From assembly GCA_010093685.1 (NCBI GenBank), contig MU006217.1, forward strand, positions 2,197,871-2,261,870: 64,000 bases of DNA, given 5' to 3'. A program made the position numbers and the translations under genes. Positions 42,184 to 56,650 of the stretch are shown here, one piece after another; position 1 is the stretch's first letter; the number at the start of each line of letters is the position of its first letter. Source of the stretch: Ophiobolus disseminans. Its lineage: Eukaryota; Ascomycota; Dothideomycetes; Pleosporales; Phaeosphaeriaceae. The notes beneath the pieces were generated by a model. The model did not search any database, had not been told where the DNA came from, and saw nothing but the letters and a program-made list of their open reading frames with translations.

Positions 42184-45100
42184 CACCCCCTTAGCTTAGA
42201 ACGTGTTGCAAGCTAGACTGATTTCTAATCCTAAGTGCCCTAATTCCATCTAGGAGCTCCTGAATATCTAATTCTCTTGGTGAAATGCGTTCCTTTGTTT
42301 CCACTATGCCTAATTGCTCTAGGAAAGAGTTCTATTTGTTGACTAGTAGGACCTTAGTAAGTCTATCAGCGGTTATCTAGTGTAATTGGACATGCTCCAC
42401 TCTAATAACTTTGTTGGATACTTCTTGTCTGAGCTAGTGATAGTGGATATCCACATGGCGTAACTTGGTTTAGAGCTTTGATATCTCCTCAGTGACTAGG
42501 CGGATAGTCTGGGTATTGTCGCATTGAATAGTGATAGTTAGCTCTAGTAATTTAATTTCTAATTCCTAGAGGAGTCTTAAGGTAAACATAGCTTCCTTTG
42601 CTACCTGTAAGAGGGCTAGGAGTTCTGCTTCAGTTGTAGAGGTAGTGACTGTGTTCTGTTTGCTTGATCTCTAAGCAATAAGGCTGTTAAAAAGCTTAGT
42701 AGTGTAGCCTTAAGTGCTTTTGCGGTCTAGTGTGTTGTCAGCAAATAATGCATCACTTGCTACTTCAAGGGAAACTCCTCCTCTAAATTAAAGGACTATC
42801 CACTTTGTCTTAAGCAGGTATAGCAGTACCTAGTCAGCCGCATTGTGATGCTCAATCCTAGGGTTTGTAAGAAAGCGAGCTAGTCTTAATGTTGCAAAGG
42901 CAATGTCTAGCCTTGTTGTAACTGCTGCAAAGAGGAGTGAGCTAATTTTCCGTTGGTATTTGTTAACCTCTAATAGAGTGGCATAGCCAGTGTATAGCTT
43001 CAGCTCAACTGTTGCTATAGGAGTATTATAGCGGACACTTGTATTAAATGCTAGCCTGCTTATCTTGTTAACATATAAAGCTTAAGAGAGTTAGATAAGA
43101 TGCTGATCTCGTAGTCTAATAATCTCTACACTAAGGAACTATTGTAGGTCATCTCCCCTAGTAATAGTATACTTTTCTTTAAGCATATTAATTGCTTGAG
43201 TAGCGGCAGTGTGTTTTTTCTTCTTCTGATATGCCACAATAATGTCATCCACATAAAAGAAGAGGATAATGCTATCTTTGATTATGCAGCATAGCTCATG
43301 CGGCACCTCCTAGAAGCTAATAGACTTAAGGGTTGTTGTAAACTCCTTCTGCTATAGCATAGGTGAAATTCGAAGACTATACAGGGCCTTCTAAATTTAG
43401 AGAAGGGTACCTTTCTTCTAGTAACCATGTAGCATCCTTATGTAGACTTCTTAGTTAATAGGGGCATAGACAAACGCGTTTGTGACGTCGAATTGCTTTA
43501 GTTCCAAGTTATACTTAGCAGCTATTGCTATAAGCATGCGGAATAAGCGTCTAGCTAGTGTGGCAGCGTAGGTGTCTTGTAAGGAGATGTTCCTTTGCTA
43601 GTCTTCTCTAACAACTAAGCGTGCCTTGCACTTGTTAAAATAGTGGTTCTTGTCTAGTTTGTAGGTATACACCTACATGCAGTCTAGGATTTAGTGGCTA
43701 GCTGATTTCACAGCCTTTAATAGCACTTCCTTCTAGGATTTTATCTGCTAGTGGCTAGCAAGGTGTTCTTGCTCTGCTTTCTTAAATTGGTCTCCTAGGG
43801 GATAGGCTTCAAGATTTGTATACATTGTTAGTAGAGGTAGAAGCTAACTAAGATGTAGCTTTAAGCCTTTAGCAAGCACTCTTGTTAGCTGTACCTTGTC
43901 TAAAGCCTCTCCTGCATGTGTACTAACAGTCCCGGCTTATGTTCCTACTATAAAAGCAGCAGCCTATAGGATTGTAGTCGATGTTCCTTGCTAGCTTTGC
44001 GCCTCTTTAAGTGGTCCTGTTATAAGGTTAGCAAGAAGAGCTGCTAGAGGTGGTGTTAATAGAGGTGTGGGGTATGTATCCCTAATCTTCCTTCCTTAGT
44101 AGTATCCTAGTATATTTTTATTGTTTAGGCCTGTAGTGTCTTCCGCAGTGTCGTCTTTATAGAAGGACTTAGTCTCTAGCTCATAAGCTTAGGTTAGTAA
44201 CTTAATAGTTTTAGTAAGGGTTGCAATCTCTTCTAGTGTGCTGTGCATAAGGTTGTCTATAAGGTTCTTAGTCTTGCCGTTAAACACTGTGTGTTCATTA
44301 AACACAACATCCCTAGTGCTAATAACTTTGCCTAGTGATAGAATCTAGATGCGATAAATGTTTAAGGACTAGTAACTAACTAGGTATCTAATCTATGCCT
44401 TAGGATTAAGGCGTTAAAGGCGTGATTTTCCTTAGTGTGTATTATCTAACATTGCAAAAGCTTTGCAGCTATATGCCTTTAGGTGTGTGAGGTTTAGCTT
44501 TCGTAGTAAGGTGACAATGCTATTGTTCAGAGCCACTCTTGTGAAGAAGATCTTATATAGTGTCTTCTAGTAGTTAGCATAATTTAGAGTCTGGTTGTGA
44601 AGGTATACTACTGCTCTTGTAATCTTAGGCTATAGTTGCTATAAGAGGTTAGCGTCCAGTCGCATTGCGCGTGCTTTCTCCTTGTTTACACCTCCTAAGC
44701 GTTTAGCACTACTATTCTAGGCTTATGTATATAGGGCTAAGGGCTTAACAATAATTCCTTAGGATAACAGCTATCTCTCTACCTCTAGTTTAACAGTTAT
44801 AATCTTATTATTAGCTTCAATCACCTTAACTGTAATGTTGAAATAGTTCTTAAGAAATAGAAAGAAGTTAGATAGGAGTCTGATAATAGTCTTAGCTAGT
44901 CTGTTGTCGGTAAAATAGAGGTCCTATTGCATGCTAGTGAATCTGCATCTAACAAGCATTTAGCTCTTCTCTTTGCTAATGCTTTAGTCCTTATAGGAGT
45001 AGAAGTCAATAGCAAGCCGTTCTCCTAGGCCTTTATTATTTAGGCGTGGTATCCTGCTAATTTGTCGCTTTGCTTTAGCTCTTCCACATGAATTGCATTC

Positions 45101-46946
45101 TACAGTAGTGATACTCTTGATTTTTACCCCCTTAGCATACTGCACAAGGTGTTTAATAGCTGCAGGGCCTGCGTGACCTAGTCGCTTGTGCTAGATAGTA
45201 GCTAGGGCTAGCTTCTGTGCCTTTCTAGTCCTTGTTGTAATCCTGTATGTAGCGTGTACTAAGCGGTGTAGTAGGTTATGTTTAATAACCTACTAGCTAT
45301 GGATTTCTTCTAGGCTTCTAATAACTAACTTATTAGGCCTTCTTAGCGTTGTTGGATTGTGCTAGTTATCCCACTAGATGCCTTGTCGTCTTAGTAATCG
45401 GAATAAGACTAGGTTGCACAGGATGTCTGGGCAGAGAGTAGTGTTGTAAAGGGCTAGGATAGTTGTACTATGAATTCCTTGTATCCTAAGGTCTACTAAG
45501 CTATATCCCTTAATCTATAACTTTGTATTTCCTGCCTATATAAAGTCGCTATAGCTAGGTGGCTAATAGTTGTAGAGGCGCTCTAGATTGTTAGTGATGT
45601 AGCAGGTTAATCCTAAGTTAAGGATGAATAAGAGGTGTAATAGGTAGTCGCTATAACTGTAGCTGTAGCCAGCCTTAAAGAAGGCAACTTAGAAAGCAGC
45701 GTCAACTATTGCAATAGACCGCTCTTCTAGTTAGTCTTTAATCTTAGGAGTGTAAGGAGTTTGTGACTTCTTGATGTAGATAGATTAAGAGCGAGCTCGG
45801 CTCTAGCCTCTTAATGCACCTATAAGTGTAGCATTATGCTTCTTCTTTATTTCAATAAGAGATTCGACATATTTGTTTGCCTTCTACTACTTAGGTGCCT
45901 GCTTATTATTAATATACTAACAGTTCTTAATGTTGTGGCGTTAGTTACAGGCAGGGCACTTAGCTCTAGCAGGCTTATCTTCTAATGCCCGCTTCCTAGG
46001 GTTCTTGCTAGGTTAGTAGCGAGGTTTTCCTTAGTGTCTAGATAGCGCGCTTTCTGCAATAGAAGCGTCCTTCTTATTGCCCTAGGTGGTTGCACCACTA
46101 TTAGCAAGATATAAGGCTTTATCTATTACAAAGGCAGCTTTATTTTGCTTAGGCCTAAGGGGATAAGTTGTTATTATGTATTCTCGGAAGCGTTTTATTA
46201 TCTTCTTTCTTGTTATGCTAGCTTTATAGCGCATTACTTAAAACAATGCTAACTATATAGGCACTGCCTTCTGCACAGCTAATTAGAAGTCTTGTGTAAT
46301 AGCTGTAATCTAAGTGACATCGGCTACATAGTATGTCTCTGCTTTAGTAGCAGCCTAGTTATATTCTGCTAGCTATATATCCTATCCTAACACTCTTATA
46401 AGAAGCTTAAGAGCAGCGTAGTATTATGCGCGTGCGCGTTCGCTTTCAAGCTAGTCGTTAACCCCTATAGTGTTCTTAAGGTTAGTAATCTACTAGCGAA
46501 GTGAAAGGCTTAGGAGACAGTAGGTGCGCTGCAGGTGCGGTGACACAGTTAACTAGATAAAGGCTATAATGTGTTGTAAGCTCTTCTTCTTATTCTTATA
46601 GGTATGCCTAATATTCTTAAAATGTCTATTAAGTATCTTGTAATGCTTATAGTCCTCCTTAAATGCCTTTATCCTAGTAGTTAAGAGTTCTAACACTCTT
46701 ATTAGGATCTGTATGTTAACTACTAGGGTATAGTTAGCAACTAATAGAGGTATAGGTACTACTAGTTTTGGTGTCGGAAGTGTTGTTAAGTCTAGATTAA
46801 TCTTGTCCTAGATCTTATAGATAGTGCAGCGTAATTGCAGCTGCAAAATCTAGGGTGTCTAGTTAGTGTAATCTCTTAGCACTGCTGTAGCGTCGCGTGT
46901 TGTTGCATTTGCTATTGTATTTAGTAGGGGCAGTAAGACTCTTAAT

Positions 46947-47137
46947 TATTAGATTGAATAGTGTATTAATCGTGATGATATTTAATAGTATTAATAATCG
47001 TGATTGTCGTGTTCCGTGTTGTGTCGCACTACCCTGTGTTCTTAGGTTCTGGTTTTTCTAAGGAGGGGTATCTGCATAAGCGCATTCACTTCTAATAGGC
47101 CCTAGGCTTTATGCCTAAAAGTACCTTGTATCTGACA
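46947..47137 (-). repeat. Copia 1 LTR, 5-prime
   Basis: 191 bp, with the leading TG mutated to TA (TATTAGAT) and the other end intact at ATCTGACA. Most differences from the partner are C/T or G/A. Confidence 0.9.
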
Positions 47138-47210
47138 GCTTTGTTGTTTCTAAGAGATATCCTATCCGACTTGTTGCTGTATAGAAAATTTTTAGTGCTT
47201 AGTATTAGTT

Positions 47211-47315
47211 GTTAAGGTAAGAGCAACTGTTGTTGTTGTTAACGTAAGAGCAACTATTGTTGTTGTTAACGTGAGAGTAACTATTATTGTCGCGGTAAGA
47301 GTAACTGTTGTTGTT
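47211..47315 (+). repeat. 27 bp minisatellite, four units
   Basis: Units of GTTAA(G/C)GT(A/G)AGAG(C/T)AACT followed by a GTT-rich tail lie at 47211, 47238, 47265 and 47292; the last is 24 bp. Confidence 0.85.
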
Positions 47316-47419
47316 AGCGCGTTGCTAGGTTACTAATCGTTTGCTTTAGCTAGCTATGTGTATACAGATCGATATCCTATCGTATACCTTTACTTTACAC
47401 CTACAACCTACACAACTCG

Positions 47420-47456
47420 TACACACACACACACACACACATACACACATACACTA
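47420..47456 (+). repeat. CA microsatellite
   Basis: An almost pure AC run of about 37 bp with two ATAC interruptions. Confidence 0.9.
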
Positions 47457-47665
47457 TACCTATTCGCTGCTCTTATAGAGCACTACTAGAGGCCTACTAG
47501 GTTATTTGCCTTCGGGCTATTCGTGCATTTGCCTGCGGCCGTTCGGTAGTACACAACTTCCTATTGCTAACCTCTAAGAAGTGCGAGTATTGCACTTTGC
47601 AGAATGAAAAATGCAATCTAGTAAGTATTTAGCAATCTAGAAACTAATCTAATAGGCATCGTTAA

Positions 47666-48063
47666 CACAATAAGGTGCTATCCTACGTTAAGAAGAAGTT
47701 CCGCGCCTTCACTAAGGCAATAGACGCTTAGGCGGCTGCTTGCAAGGTAGAGAAAGAGGATAATAATAAGAGGCTTAGGGTAGTTTTAGCGTGTGCGCGG
47801 AAACTAGCGCTTTGCGTCTAGGTTACAAGAAGCGAGGAGCGCGGTCTCTCAGCAGCAGACGTTTTGCTAGCTAGCTATTAGGTGCTGCTCGAGCTCCTAG
47901 AGCGCATGTTAGCTATAGAGGTTCGGCTTGCAGCCGTGGAAGCGGGAGTGGGTCGGCTTCGTGGAGGCGGAGGTCGTCGTTATCGTCGTGTTGGAGAGGA
48001 TTCGCCGGGAAATCTAGGTCTAGGACGTGCAGGGGATAAGGAAGATAGCATGTTAGAGTAGAG
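47666..48063 (+). pseudogene. Amber-broken reading frame with leucine heptads
   Basis: On the plus strand a frame reads KKFRAFTKAIDA, then a Lys/Arg-rich helix, then LLELLERMLAIEVRLAAVEA (a heptad pattern), then a basic Gly/Arg stretch (RLRGGGGRRYRR). The only stops inside it are TAG codons at places where Trp or Gln would fit. It lies antisense to the adjacent Gypsy pol remnant. It may be an accessory frame of that element or part of another repeat. No family is recognised. Coding nature is inferred from composition and stop type. Confidence 0.4.
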
Positions 48064-48129
48064 GAGGTTAGGGGGGAGTTTGCGCTTGTACTATAATTGC
48101 ATCAAATAGGGAATAGTTATTATGCTGTA

Positions 48130-49060
48130 TCGTCCTCTAAGTAATCTATATTCTCTAGTCCTTGCTCCTATGCTTTGATCTAGCGTTCTAAGGACCTTAG
48201 AGGTCCTAGCTAATTTAGATATGTGTTGTGAAAAGCTTTCAACTTGTAAGAAGCACCTATAAAGTTAGACGCTTTATACCAAACTAGGTCTAGATTATAG
48301 CTAACCTAATTTACCCTGTACTTGAGTGTAGAACAGTACAGCTTGCTTACTAGGATTTCTTTAACCTCCTATTCCTTAACGCCTTCAATCGGGATACCTG
48401 TAGGTTTTAGAGCTTCTTAGCTAGGGAGAGGATCCTAGGGATCTTTGCATAACACGTTTAGAGCAAAGACGTTATGTATTCGTGATCCTAATAGGAGTTC
48501 TAGTCGATACGCGTTTCCTACTTGTTCTAAAACCTTAAACAGACCTACCTATTTGTTAGATAGTTTTCGGCTAGGTCTTGACGTTGCTAGATTAGTCGTA
48601 TTAAGGTATACTCTATTACCTACTTCCTAGTTAACTAGTCTGCAATAACGGTTAACAGTAGATCGCATCTAATTCTGCGCCTTTTCTATATTAGTCTTAG
48701 CAGTCTCCTACGCAGCGTGCATTCTTGTAGCTAATGCATAAGCATCTTAGAAGTTCAGCTTGTTATTAATTAGGACGGGTTCTGTTAAGTGTTTCTAATC
48801 CTAGCTTTGTCGAGGTTCGGACCTATAAAGGATATAATACGGCGATATACTAATAGCGGCATGTAGTAAGGAAATCTAAGCTCTATTAATTAGAGGCAGG
48901 AGAGTACTCTAGTTATCCTAGTAAAAGGATACAAACGGGCGTAGCCTCTAATTAATGTACTTGTTTATAATCTTAGTTTGACTATTAGTCTCTTTGTAGT
49001 AAGCGGTAGAGAGCTTAACTTTTACCCTAATAATCTAATAGAATTCGGACTAGAAACTAG
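48130..49060 (-). mobile_element. Gypsy chromovirus remnant, integrase C-terminus and chromodomain
   Basis: The minus strand reads VKLSTAYYKETNSQT (the LSTAYHPxTxGQTE integrase block) just inside 49060. The integrase C-terminal region follows (RSTVNRYCRLVNQEVGNRVY, FKVLEQVGNAYRLEL). Then comes a chromodomain (CSTLKYRVN, VWYKASNFIGA, LKAFH). Amber codons replace conserved Trp and Gln. The left limit and 3-prime LTR are not resolved. Its upstream partner is at 59857-62389, on the other side of copia A. Confidence 0.75.
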
Positions 49061-49258
49061 TGTTAGATATTAGGGGTGCTGTAAGGCTACTAACACTAAA
49101 AGAAATAGAAGAGGCGGGCACAAGCGCCTTAGCACACTAGTACTAGATCTAACACCTAGTTAAACTCCGCACTTGACTAGGGAACACTACAACAGAACAT
49201 TATAATTATTAATTTATCTTATCTATTCTTAGGTCTTAATACCTTATCAAATCTAATA
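49061..49258 (+). repeat. Copia A 5-prime LTR
   Basis: 198 bp, TGTTAGATATTAGGGG to ATCTAATA, the last CA having become TA. It is followed by ATTAAGAGTCTC, the probable primer-binding region shared with copy B. Confidence 0.88.
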
Positions 49259-51584
49259 ATTAAGAGTCTCACTGCCTTTACTAAAGCTACCACTAAAGCT
49301 ACTACTAAGGCTACCTACTAAGGCTACCCAACAAAAGCTATTCAACAACTACACTATATTGCTTATTAATTAACGCGATGCAACTGTTATCCTTAGCAAC
49401 TAGTATAACTAGACTACCTAGCTTACTTAAGTCAAAGCGCGCTGCGCTGCCTACAACATCTAGGACAATGTAAAGGAAGAAGAACTAGTCCTATTCCTAA
49501 TTAAGCTAGTTATAATAGACCTGCCTAAACTATCCTACTACAGTGCTGCAGCTGGAATTAAGAAGGTAACACGCCTATCTATGCTATCAATCTAAGGCTA
49601 GAAAGCCTACAAGAAGGATATAGACTACTATAAGACTCTTACTAAGAGATACAAGCTTAATCTCTACTAATATAATACTTAACAGAAGAGTACTCAGCAT
49701 GTCACCTAGCTAATCTAATTAACAGTTGCGCTCTACCTCTAACGCACATGCTACCTACTAGAACAGTTACTACGCTAGTGGCTTGCTAACCTTAAGCTCA
49801 CTGCTAGGGTTAATAATCGCCTTAAAAAGGAACGTACACGCGAACGCTACTACACCGCCCTTAAGCCTATGCGCAATACACACAATTAGGATATATAGCT
49901 AGTAGAATATAATAAAGCATTATTAGATGCAATAGTGCATAGAGTGTCTAAGGTACATAATATTAACAATATTACTAAAGACTTCCTGCAGGCTGTAAAC
50001 AAGGCAGTACCTATATAGGCTGCAACCTTCTAAGATACTAGAAGGTTTAATCCTCTTATAATAAGAAAGAAGATAATAAAACGCTTCTAGGAATACATAA
50101 GCCTGAATTATCCGCTGAAACTAGTGAATAAAAAGCAGGCATTTATTGCTGTACCTAATAACTCCTTATTTCTTGCTAATAGTGGTGCAACCACCTAGGA
50201 TAGCTAGAAGGACGCTTCTAAAGCTATGGAAAACAGCGCGCTATCTAAACACAGGGAAAGAAACCCTAGTAGAAAGAGAAAGAGCAATTAATTCTTTTCT
50301 TAGTCTAGCAAAAGACCTACTAGTAACAAGGTATCTTTAGGTAAGAAGTGCCTAGCATGTGACTAAGTCTATAACATTAAGGATTGCTAGTATATTAATA
50401 ATAACCAAGCACCTAAATAGTAGAAGCTAAACTCTACTATGCGCACGCTTGTAGAATACAAGCGCAAGCACGACACTGTTCTTTAAGGAGCATTAAGAAG
50501 CAAGAGCAGATTAAAGTCTTAAACTCCATACATCAAGAGATTAGATTCCTAGACACTAATTATCTAGGATATCTCTAATGACAATCAACAATAACTAGAA
50601 GGTCGGTAAATCACCGCAATTACTAAGGCCTTATTCTAAGTTAGTGGCAATTAAGGTTACTCTTTAAAACACTCCTTTATTCTAGACTTAGGCTTAACCT
50701 GCTATATCACTAATAACCTAGAGCGCACCTATAACAACAGACTATGTACACCTAGCGACTTTATATAGGTAGGCAACTCTTAACTCTAGATTATAGGGTA
50801 TAGTTCACTAGACCTATTCCTAACTAATTAGAGCAGAACAACTAAGCTTATCCTTTATAATGTTGCTATCTGTCTAGACATCCTATGCAACCTAGTATTA
50901 TTCCGCCTTCTTAGGCAGCTAGGTATATAGTAGGAAACTAAGCATAAACCTACTACACTTAGGAGACTAGATAGATCTATTCTAGGAAGGCTCACTAAGC
51001 TTCATAACTAATAGGTGTTAGAACACTACTTAACTATTAACTCGGCCTTCTACACAACAAACTCAAGAACACTAAGAGTATTATAAAGATCCTTAGCTAT
51101 TACCTAGCACAAGCGCTTAGGCTATCTAGGCCTAGTAGCTATTAAGCACCTTGTTTAGCAAGCTAAGGGGGTGCGCATTAAAGGCATTACTATAGTTGAG
51201 TGCAACTTATGTAGCAAAGCTAAAGCTAAGCGCTAAATACGCTGTACACTACGCAACAATAACCTAGGACTAGGAGAAAGACTAGCTATTAACTTCCACT
51301 CCTATAAGGACTAGAGCATTACTAAGAAGAAGAGTTAAATGCTTATTACCTATAGGTTCTCTAGACTCTAATAGGACATGTACTTCACTAACAACAGACC
51401 TGCTAATTCTATTATTAACAAACTAAGGATCTTCTTTACCTTTCTTAGGATCTATTTCAACATTACTATTAAGATTATTAAAGCAGATAATAAGATTACT
51501 ACTGTTAAACTACAAGTTTAGCGCTAGCTTAACTCTAAAGGGATTATCATTAAGCCTTTAGCTCCTAATACTTAAGCCTAGAAT

Positions 51585-51780
51585 TGTCAGATATTAGGGG
51601 TGCTGTAAGGCTACCAACACTAAAAGAAATAGGAGGGGCCGGCACAAGCGCCTTAGCACACTAGTACTAGATCTGACACCTAGTTAAACTCCGCACTTAA
51701 CCGAGAGAACACTAGAACACAACATTATTATTAATTTATCTAATCTATTATCGAGGTCTAATACATTATCAAATCTAACA
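51585..51780 (+). repeat. Copia B 5-prime LTR
   Basis: 196 bp, TGTCAGATATTAGGGG to AATCTAACA. Nearly identical to the partner at 56651-56846. Confidence 0.9.
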
Positions 51781-54700
51781 ATTAAGAGTCTCACTGCCTT
51801 TACTAAAGCTACTACTAAGGCTACCTACTAAGGCTACCTACTAAGGCTACCTAACAAAAGCTATTCAACAACTACACTATATCGCTTATTAACCTACGCG
51901 ATGCAACCGTTATCCTTAGCAACTAGTATAACTAGACTACTTAGCTTACTTAAGTCAAAGCGCGCTGCGCTGCCTACAACATCTAGGACAATGTAAAGGA
52001 AGAAGGACTAGTCCTATTCCTAATCAAGCCAGTTATGCTAGACCTGCCTAAACTATCCTAGTACAGCGCTGTAGCTGGAATCCAGGAGGCAACACGCCTA
52101 TCTATGCTATCAATCTAAGGCTAGAAAGCCTATAAGGAGGATATAGACTACTACAAGACCCTTACTAAGAGATATAAGCTTAATCTCCACTAATATAATA
52201 CTTAACAGAAGAGTATTCAGCATGTTACCTAGCTGATCCAATTAACAGTTGCGCTCTATCTCTAACGCACATACTGCCTACTAGAACAGTTACTACGCTA
52301 GTGGCTTTCTAACCTTAAGCTCACTACTAGGGTTAATGATCGCCTTAAAAAGGAACGCACACGCGAACGCTACTACACCGCCCTTAAGCCTATACGCAAT
52401 ACACACAATTAGGATACATAGCTAGTAGAATATAATAAAGTATTATCAGATGCAACAGTGCATAGAGTGTCTAAGGTATATAATATTAACAATATTACTA
52501 AAGACTTCCTACAGGCTGTAAACAAGGCAGCACCTATGTAGGCTGCAACCTTCTAAGATACTAGAAGGTTTAATCCTCTCATAACAAGAAAGGAGATAAT
52601 AAAACGCTTCTAGGAATACATAAGCCTAAATTATCCGCTGAAACTAGTGAATAAAAAGCAGGCATTCATTGCTGTAGCTAATAACTCCTCATTTCTCGCT
52701 GATAGTGGTGCAACCACCTAGGATAGCCAGAAGGACGCTTCTGAAGCTATGGAAAACAGCGCGCTATCTAAATACAGGGAAAGAAACCCTAGTAGAAAGA
52801 GAAAGAGCAATCAATTCTCCTCTCAGTCTAGCAAAAGACCTACTAGTAATAAGGCATCTTTAGGTAAGAAGTGCCTAGCATGTAACTAAGTCTATAACAT
52901 TAAAGATTGCTAGTATATTAATAATAACTAAGCACCTGAATAGTAGAAGCTAAACTCTACTATGCGCACCCTTGTAGAATACAAGCGCAAGCACGACACT
53001 GTTCTTTAAGGAGCATTAAGAAGCAAGAGCAGATCAAAGTCTCAAACTCTATACATCAAGAGATCAGACTCCTAGACAGCAATTATCTAGGATGTCTCTA
53101 ATAACAATCAACAATGACTAGAAGGCCGGCAAATCACCGCAATTACTAAGGCCTTATTCTAAGTCAGTAGCAATTAAGGTTACCCTTTAAAACACTTCTT
53201 TATTCTAGACTTAGGCTCAACCTGCTACATCACCAACAACCTAGAGCGCACCTATAATAATAGACTATGTACAACTAGCGACTTTATATAGGCAGGTAAC
53301 TTCTAACTCTAGATTATAGGGTATAGTTCACTAGACCTATCCCTAACTAGTTAGAGCAGAACAACTAAGCTCATCCTTCATGATGTTGCTATCTGTCTAG
53401 ATATCCTATGCAACCTAGTATTATTCCGCCTCCTTAGGCAGCTAGGCATATAGTGGGAAACCAAGCATAAACCCACTACACTCAGGAGACTAGATAGATC
53501 TATCCTAGAAAGGCTCACTAAGCTTTATAGCTAATAGGTGTTAGAACACTACTTAACTATTAACTTAGCCTTCTACACAAATTCAAGAACACTAAGAGTA
53601 TTACAAAGGTCCTCAGCTATCACCTAGCACAAGCGCTTAGGCTATTCTAGCCTAGTAGCTATTAAGCACCTTGTTCAGCAAGCTAAGAGAGTGCGTATTA
53701 AAGGCATCACTACAGTTAAGTGCAACTTATGTAGCAAAGCCAAAGCTAAGCGCTAAATACGCCGCACACTACGCAACAATAACCTAGGACTAGGAGAAAG
53801 ACTAGCTATTGACTTCCACTCCTATAAGGAGCAGAGTATTACTAAGGAAAAGAGTTAAATGCTTATTACCTGCAGGTTCTCTAGACTCTAGTAGGACATG
53901 TACTTCACAGACAATAGAACTGCCAACTCTATTATCAACAAACTTAGGATCTTCTTTACCTTTCTTAGAATCTATTTCAACATCACTATTAAGATTATTA
54001 AAGCAGATAATGAGATCACCACTGTCAAACCACAAGTTTAGCGCTGGCTCAACTCTAAAGGGATCATTATTGAGCCTTTAGCTCCTAATACTTAAGCCTA
54101 GAATAGAGGTGCTGAACGCTTAGGGGGTGTAAACAAGGAGAAGGTACGCGCTATAAGATTGGATGCTAACCTCTCCTAGGAACTGTAGCCTGAAATTACT
54201 AGAGCAGCAGTTTACCTCTACAACAGAACGCTAAATTACACTAATAACTAGAAGACACTATATAAGACCTTCTTTACAAGAATTGCTTTCTCTAATAGAA
54301 TTGTTACCAAACTCCGCAAACTAAACCTTACTTATCTTAAAGCATATAGATGCAAGTCCTTTGCAATGACTAATGATACTTATAGAGGGAAATCACGCCT
54401 CTAACGCCTAGACCCAAAGGCTTAGGTTAGCTACCTAGTTGGATACAAATTATCTAACATCTATCGCATCTAGATACTATCTATAGCTAAGGTTATCAGC
54501 ACACGCGACGTTGTGTTTAATAAGCACTTAATATTTAATAGCAAGACTAAGGACCTGATAGACAACCTTATGCATAGTACACTAGAAGAGATTGCAACTT
54601 ATGTTAAGACTATAGAGCTTCTAACACTACTAACTAATCTAGAGGTTAAATTATTCTTTAAGAATAACACTACTGAAGACTTAACAGCTCAAGAAGAGAC

Positions 54701-56650
54701 TAATCTACCTAGCTATTACTAAGGGAGGAAGATTATAGGGAGAAAGATTATAGGCAAATACCTAACACCTCTACTATCACCACCACCACTAGCTGCATTG
54801 CTAGCTACATTGTTGACCCCAAACAAGGCAATAGGATTAACGCAGTTATGCTTATCTAAGACTGTCCTATAGGCAGCTGCCTTTATAGCAGGAACTTAGG
54901 CTGGATGTGTTAGCTAACATGAAGGAGAAGTGGTTGACAAGACTAAGGTAAAGAGGCTGCTTGCCTTAGGCATCAAGCTACACCGCAGTTAGCTCCTACC
55001 TCTACTAACTTATAAGACTAAGCTTAAAGAATATCTAATAGAAGAGCTGTTCAAATAAGCAGAACGCAACTATTTAGCAAGCCATCAAAAAATGGAATTA
55101 TAGAGAGAAGTATCCTATGCCTCAATTAGACTAATAGGTCACTAGGTCCTGGACTGTATGTGGGTATACACCTACAAGTTTAACAAGGATTATTAATTCC
55201 TTAAGTGCAAGGCACGCCTTGTAGTCAGAGAAGACTAACAGAGACAGATCTCTTCCTAAGACACCTATGCAGCTACCCTAGCTAGCAGATCATTTCGCAT
55301 GCTTATAGCAATTGCAGCTAAGCATAACCTAGAACTTAAGCAATATAACATTACAAACGCATTTGTTTATGCTACTATAGATAGGGAAATCTACATAAGG
55401 ATGCCTAAAGGATACTAGAAGACAGGTATTATCCTTAAGGTCTAAAAGGCCTTGTATAGATTGCGCATCTTACCTGTGCTCTAGCAGAAGGAGTTCACAA
55501 CAACTCTTAAAGACCTTAGCTTTACACGCATCCCTTACGAGCCTTGCTGCATAATTAAGAACAGCATTATTATCTTCTTTTATGTAGATAACATTATCCT
55601 AGCCTATGCTAAACACAAGGCTAAGAAAGCACAATAAGCAGTTAAACTCCTATAGGACAAGTATACTATAACTAGAGGAGAAGATCTCTAATAGTTCCTA
55701 GAAGTTGAGGTGATAAGAGATAGAAAGAAAGAACTTATCTATCTCTCACAAGCTGCATATGTAGACAAAATCTACAGGCTAGTAGATAAGCATAAGCTAC
55801 GCCATGATACACCTATAAGTTCTATTAAACTTAAGCCCTTAAACTCACTGTCAACACCTGCTGAGATTAACAGATACTAACGCAAAATTAGGTTACTACT
55901 CTTTACTGCAGTCACTACTAGACTAGACATTGCTTTTGCTACCTTACGCTTAGCACGCTTCCTCTTAAACCTATTCTAAGAGCATTACGATGCCGCAGAC
56001 CGCGTTCTTCTATACCTATTAGACATAAGGTGGCTAGCACTTTAGCTTAGAGAAGAAGACACCCTTTAAGTAGCTAGTGATGCATTATTTGCAGACAACA
56101 CACAAGACAGGAAAAGCTCTTAAGGCTATGCAATTAAGCTCTTCAATAGCCTTATTGCCTAGAGAGCTAGTAAGCAAGACACTGTCACCACATCCACCAC
56201 TGAGGCAGAACTCCTAGCCCTATCCTAAGTAGCTAAGGAAGCCCTCTTTACAACACGCCTACTTAAGAAGCTCTAAATCTAGCTTCTATCTAACACAATC
56301 ACGATTCAGTGCGATAACATGCAGACTATTAGACTAGTTACAAAAGAGATATTAAAGCTTTAAACAAAGCTTAGGTATGTAGACATTTACAACCACTAGA
56401 TAAGACAGGAGGTTGCAAGTAGAAAGATCACTGTAGAATACATTTAATTATCAGAAATAATTGCAGATAGCTTCACTAAGGTGTTGCCAGGCAACAAGTG
56501 GCTAAACTTCCTTTATTAAGTTAGATTAGTCAAGGTATTACTACACAAGGTGACTAAGGAGGCACAATTAGAAGAACTTTAAGCAAAACTTGAGGACCTT
56601 ATTATTACCTAAGGTTACTAGCTTGCAAATACATCTAAGCTAAGAGGGTG

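Larger units (their letters stand above)
41988..47142 (-). mobile_element. Ty1/copia retrotransposon 1, full length (minus)
   Basis: The element body is 41993-47137 (5145 bp) with 191 bp LTRs and a perfect GCTTT duplication at 41988-41992 and 47138-47142. The coding strand is minus. A polypurine tract (TAAGGGGGTGTG on the minus strand) abuts the 3-prime LTR. The reverse-transcriptase YVDD box is intact near 43240-43255. Integrase, RT and RNase H order is that of copia. The polyprotein is cut by dozens of stops, nearly all amber where Gln or Trp is expected. Its LTRs are distinct from the A/B/C family further on. Confidence 0.92.
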
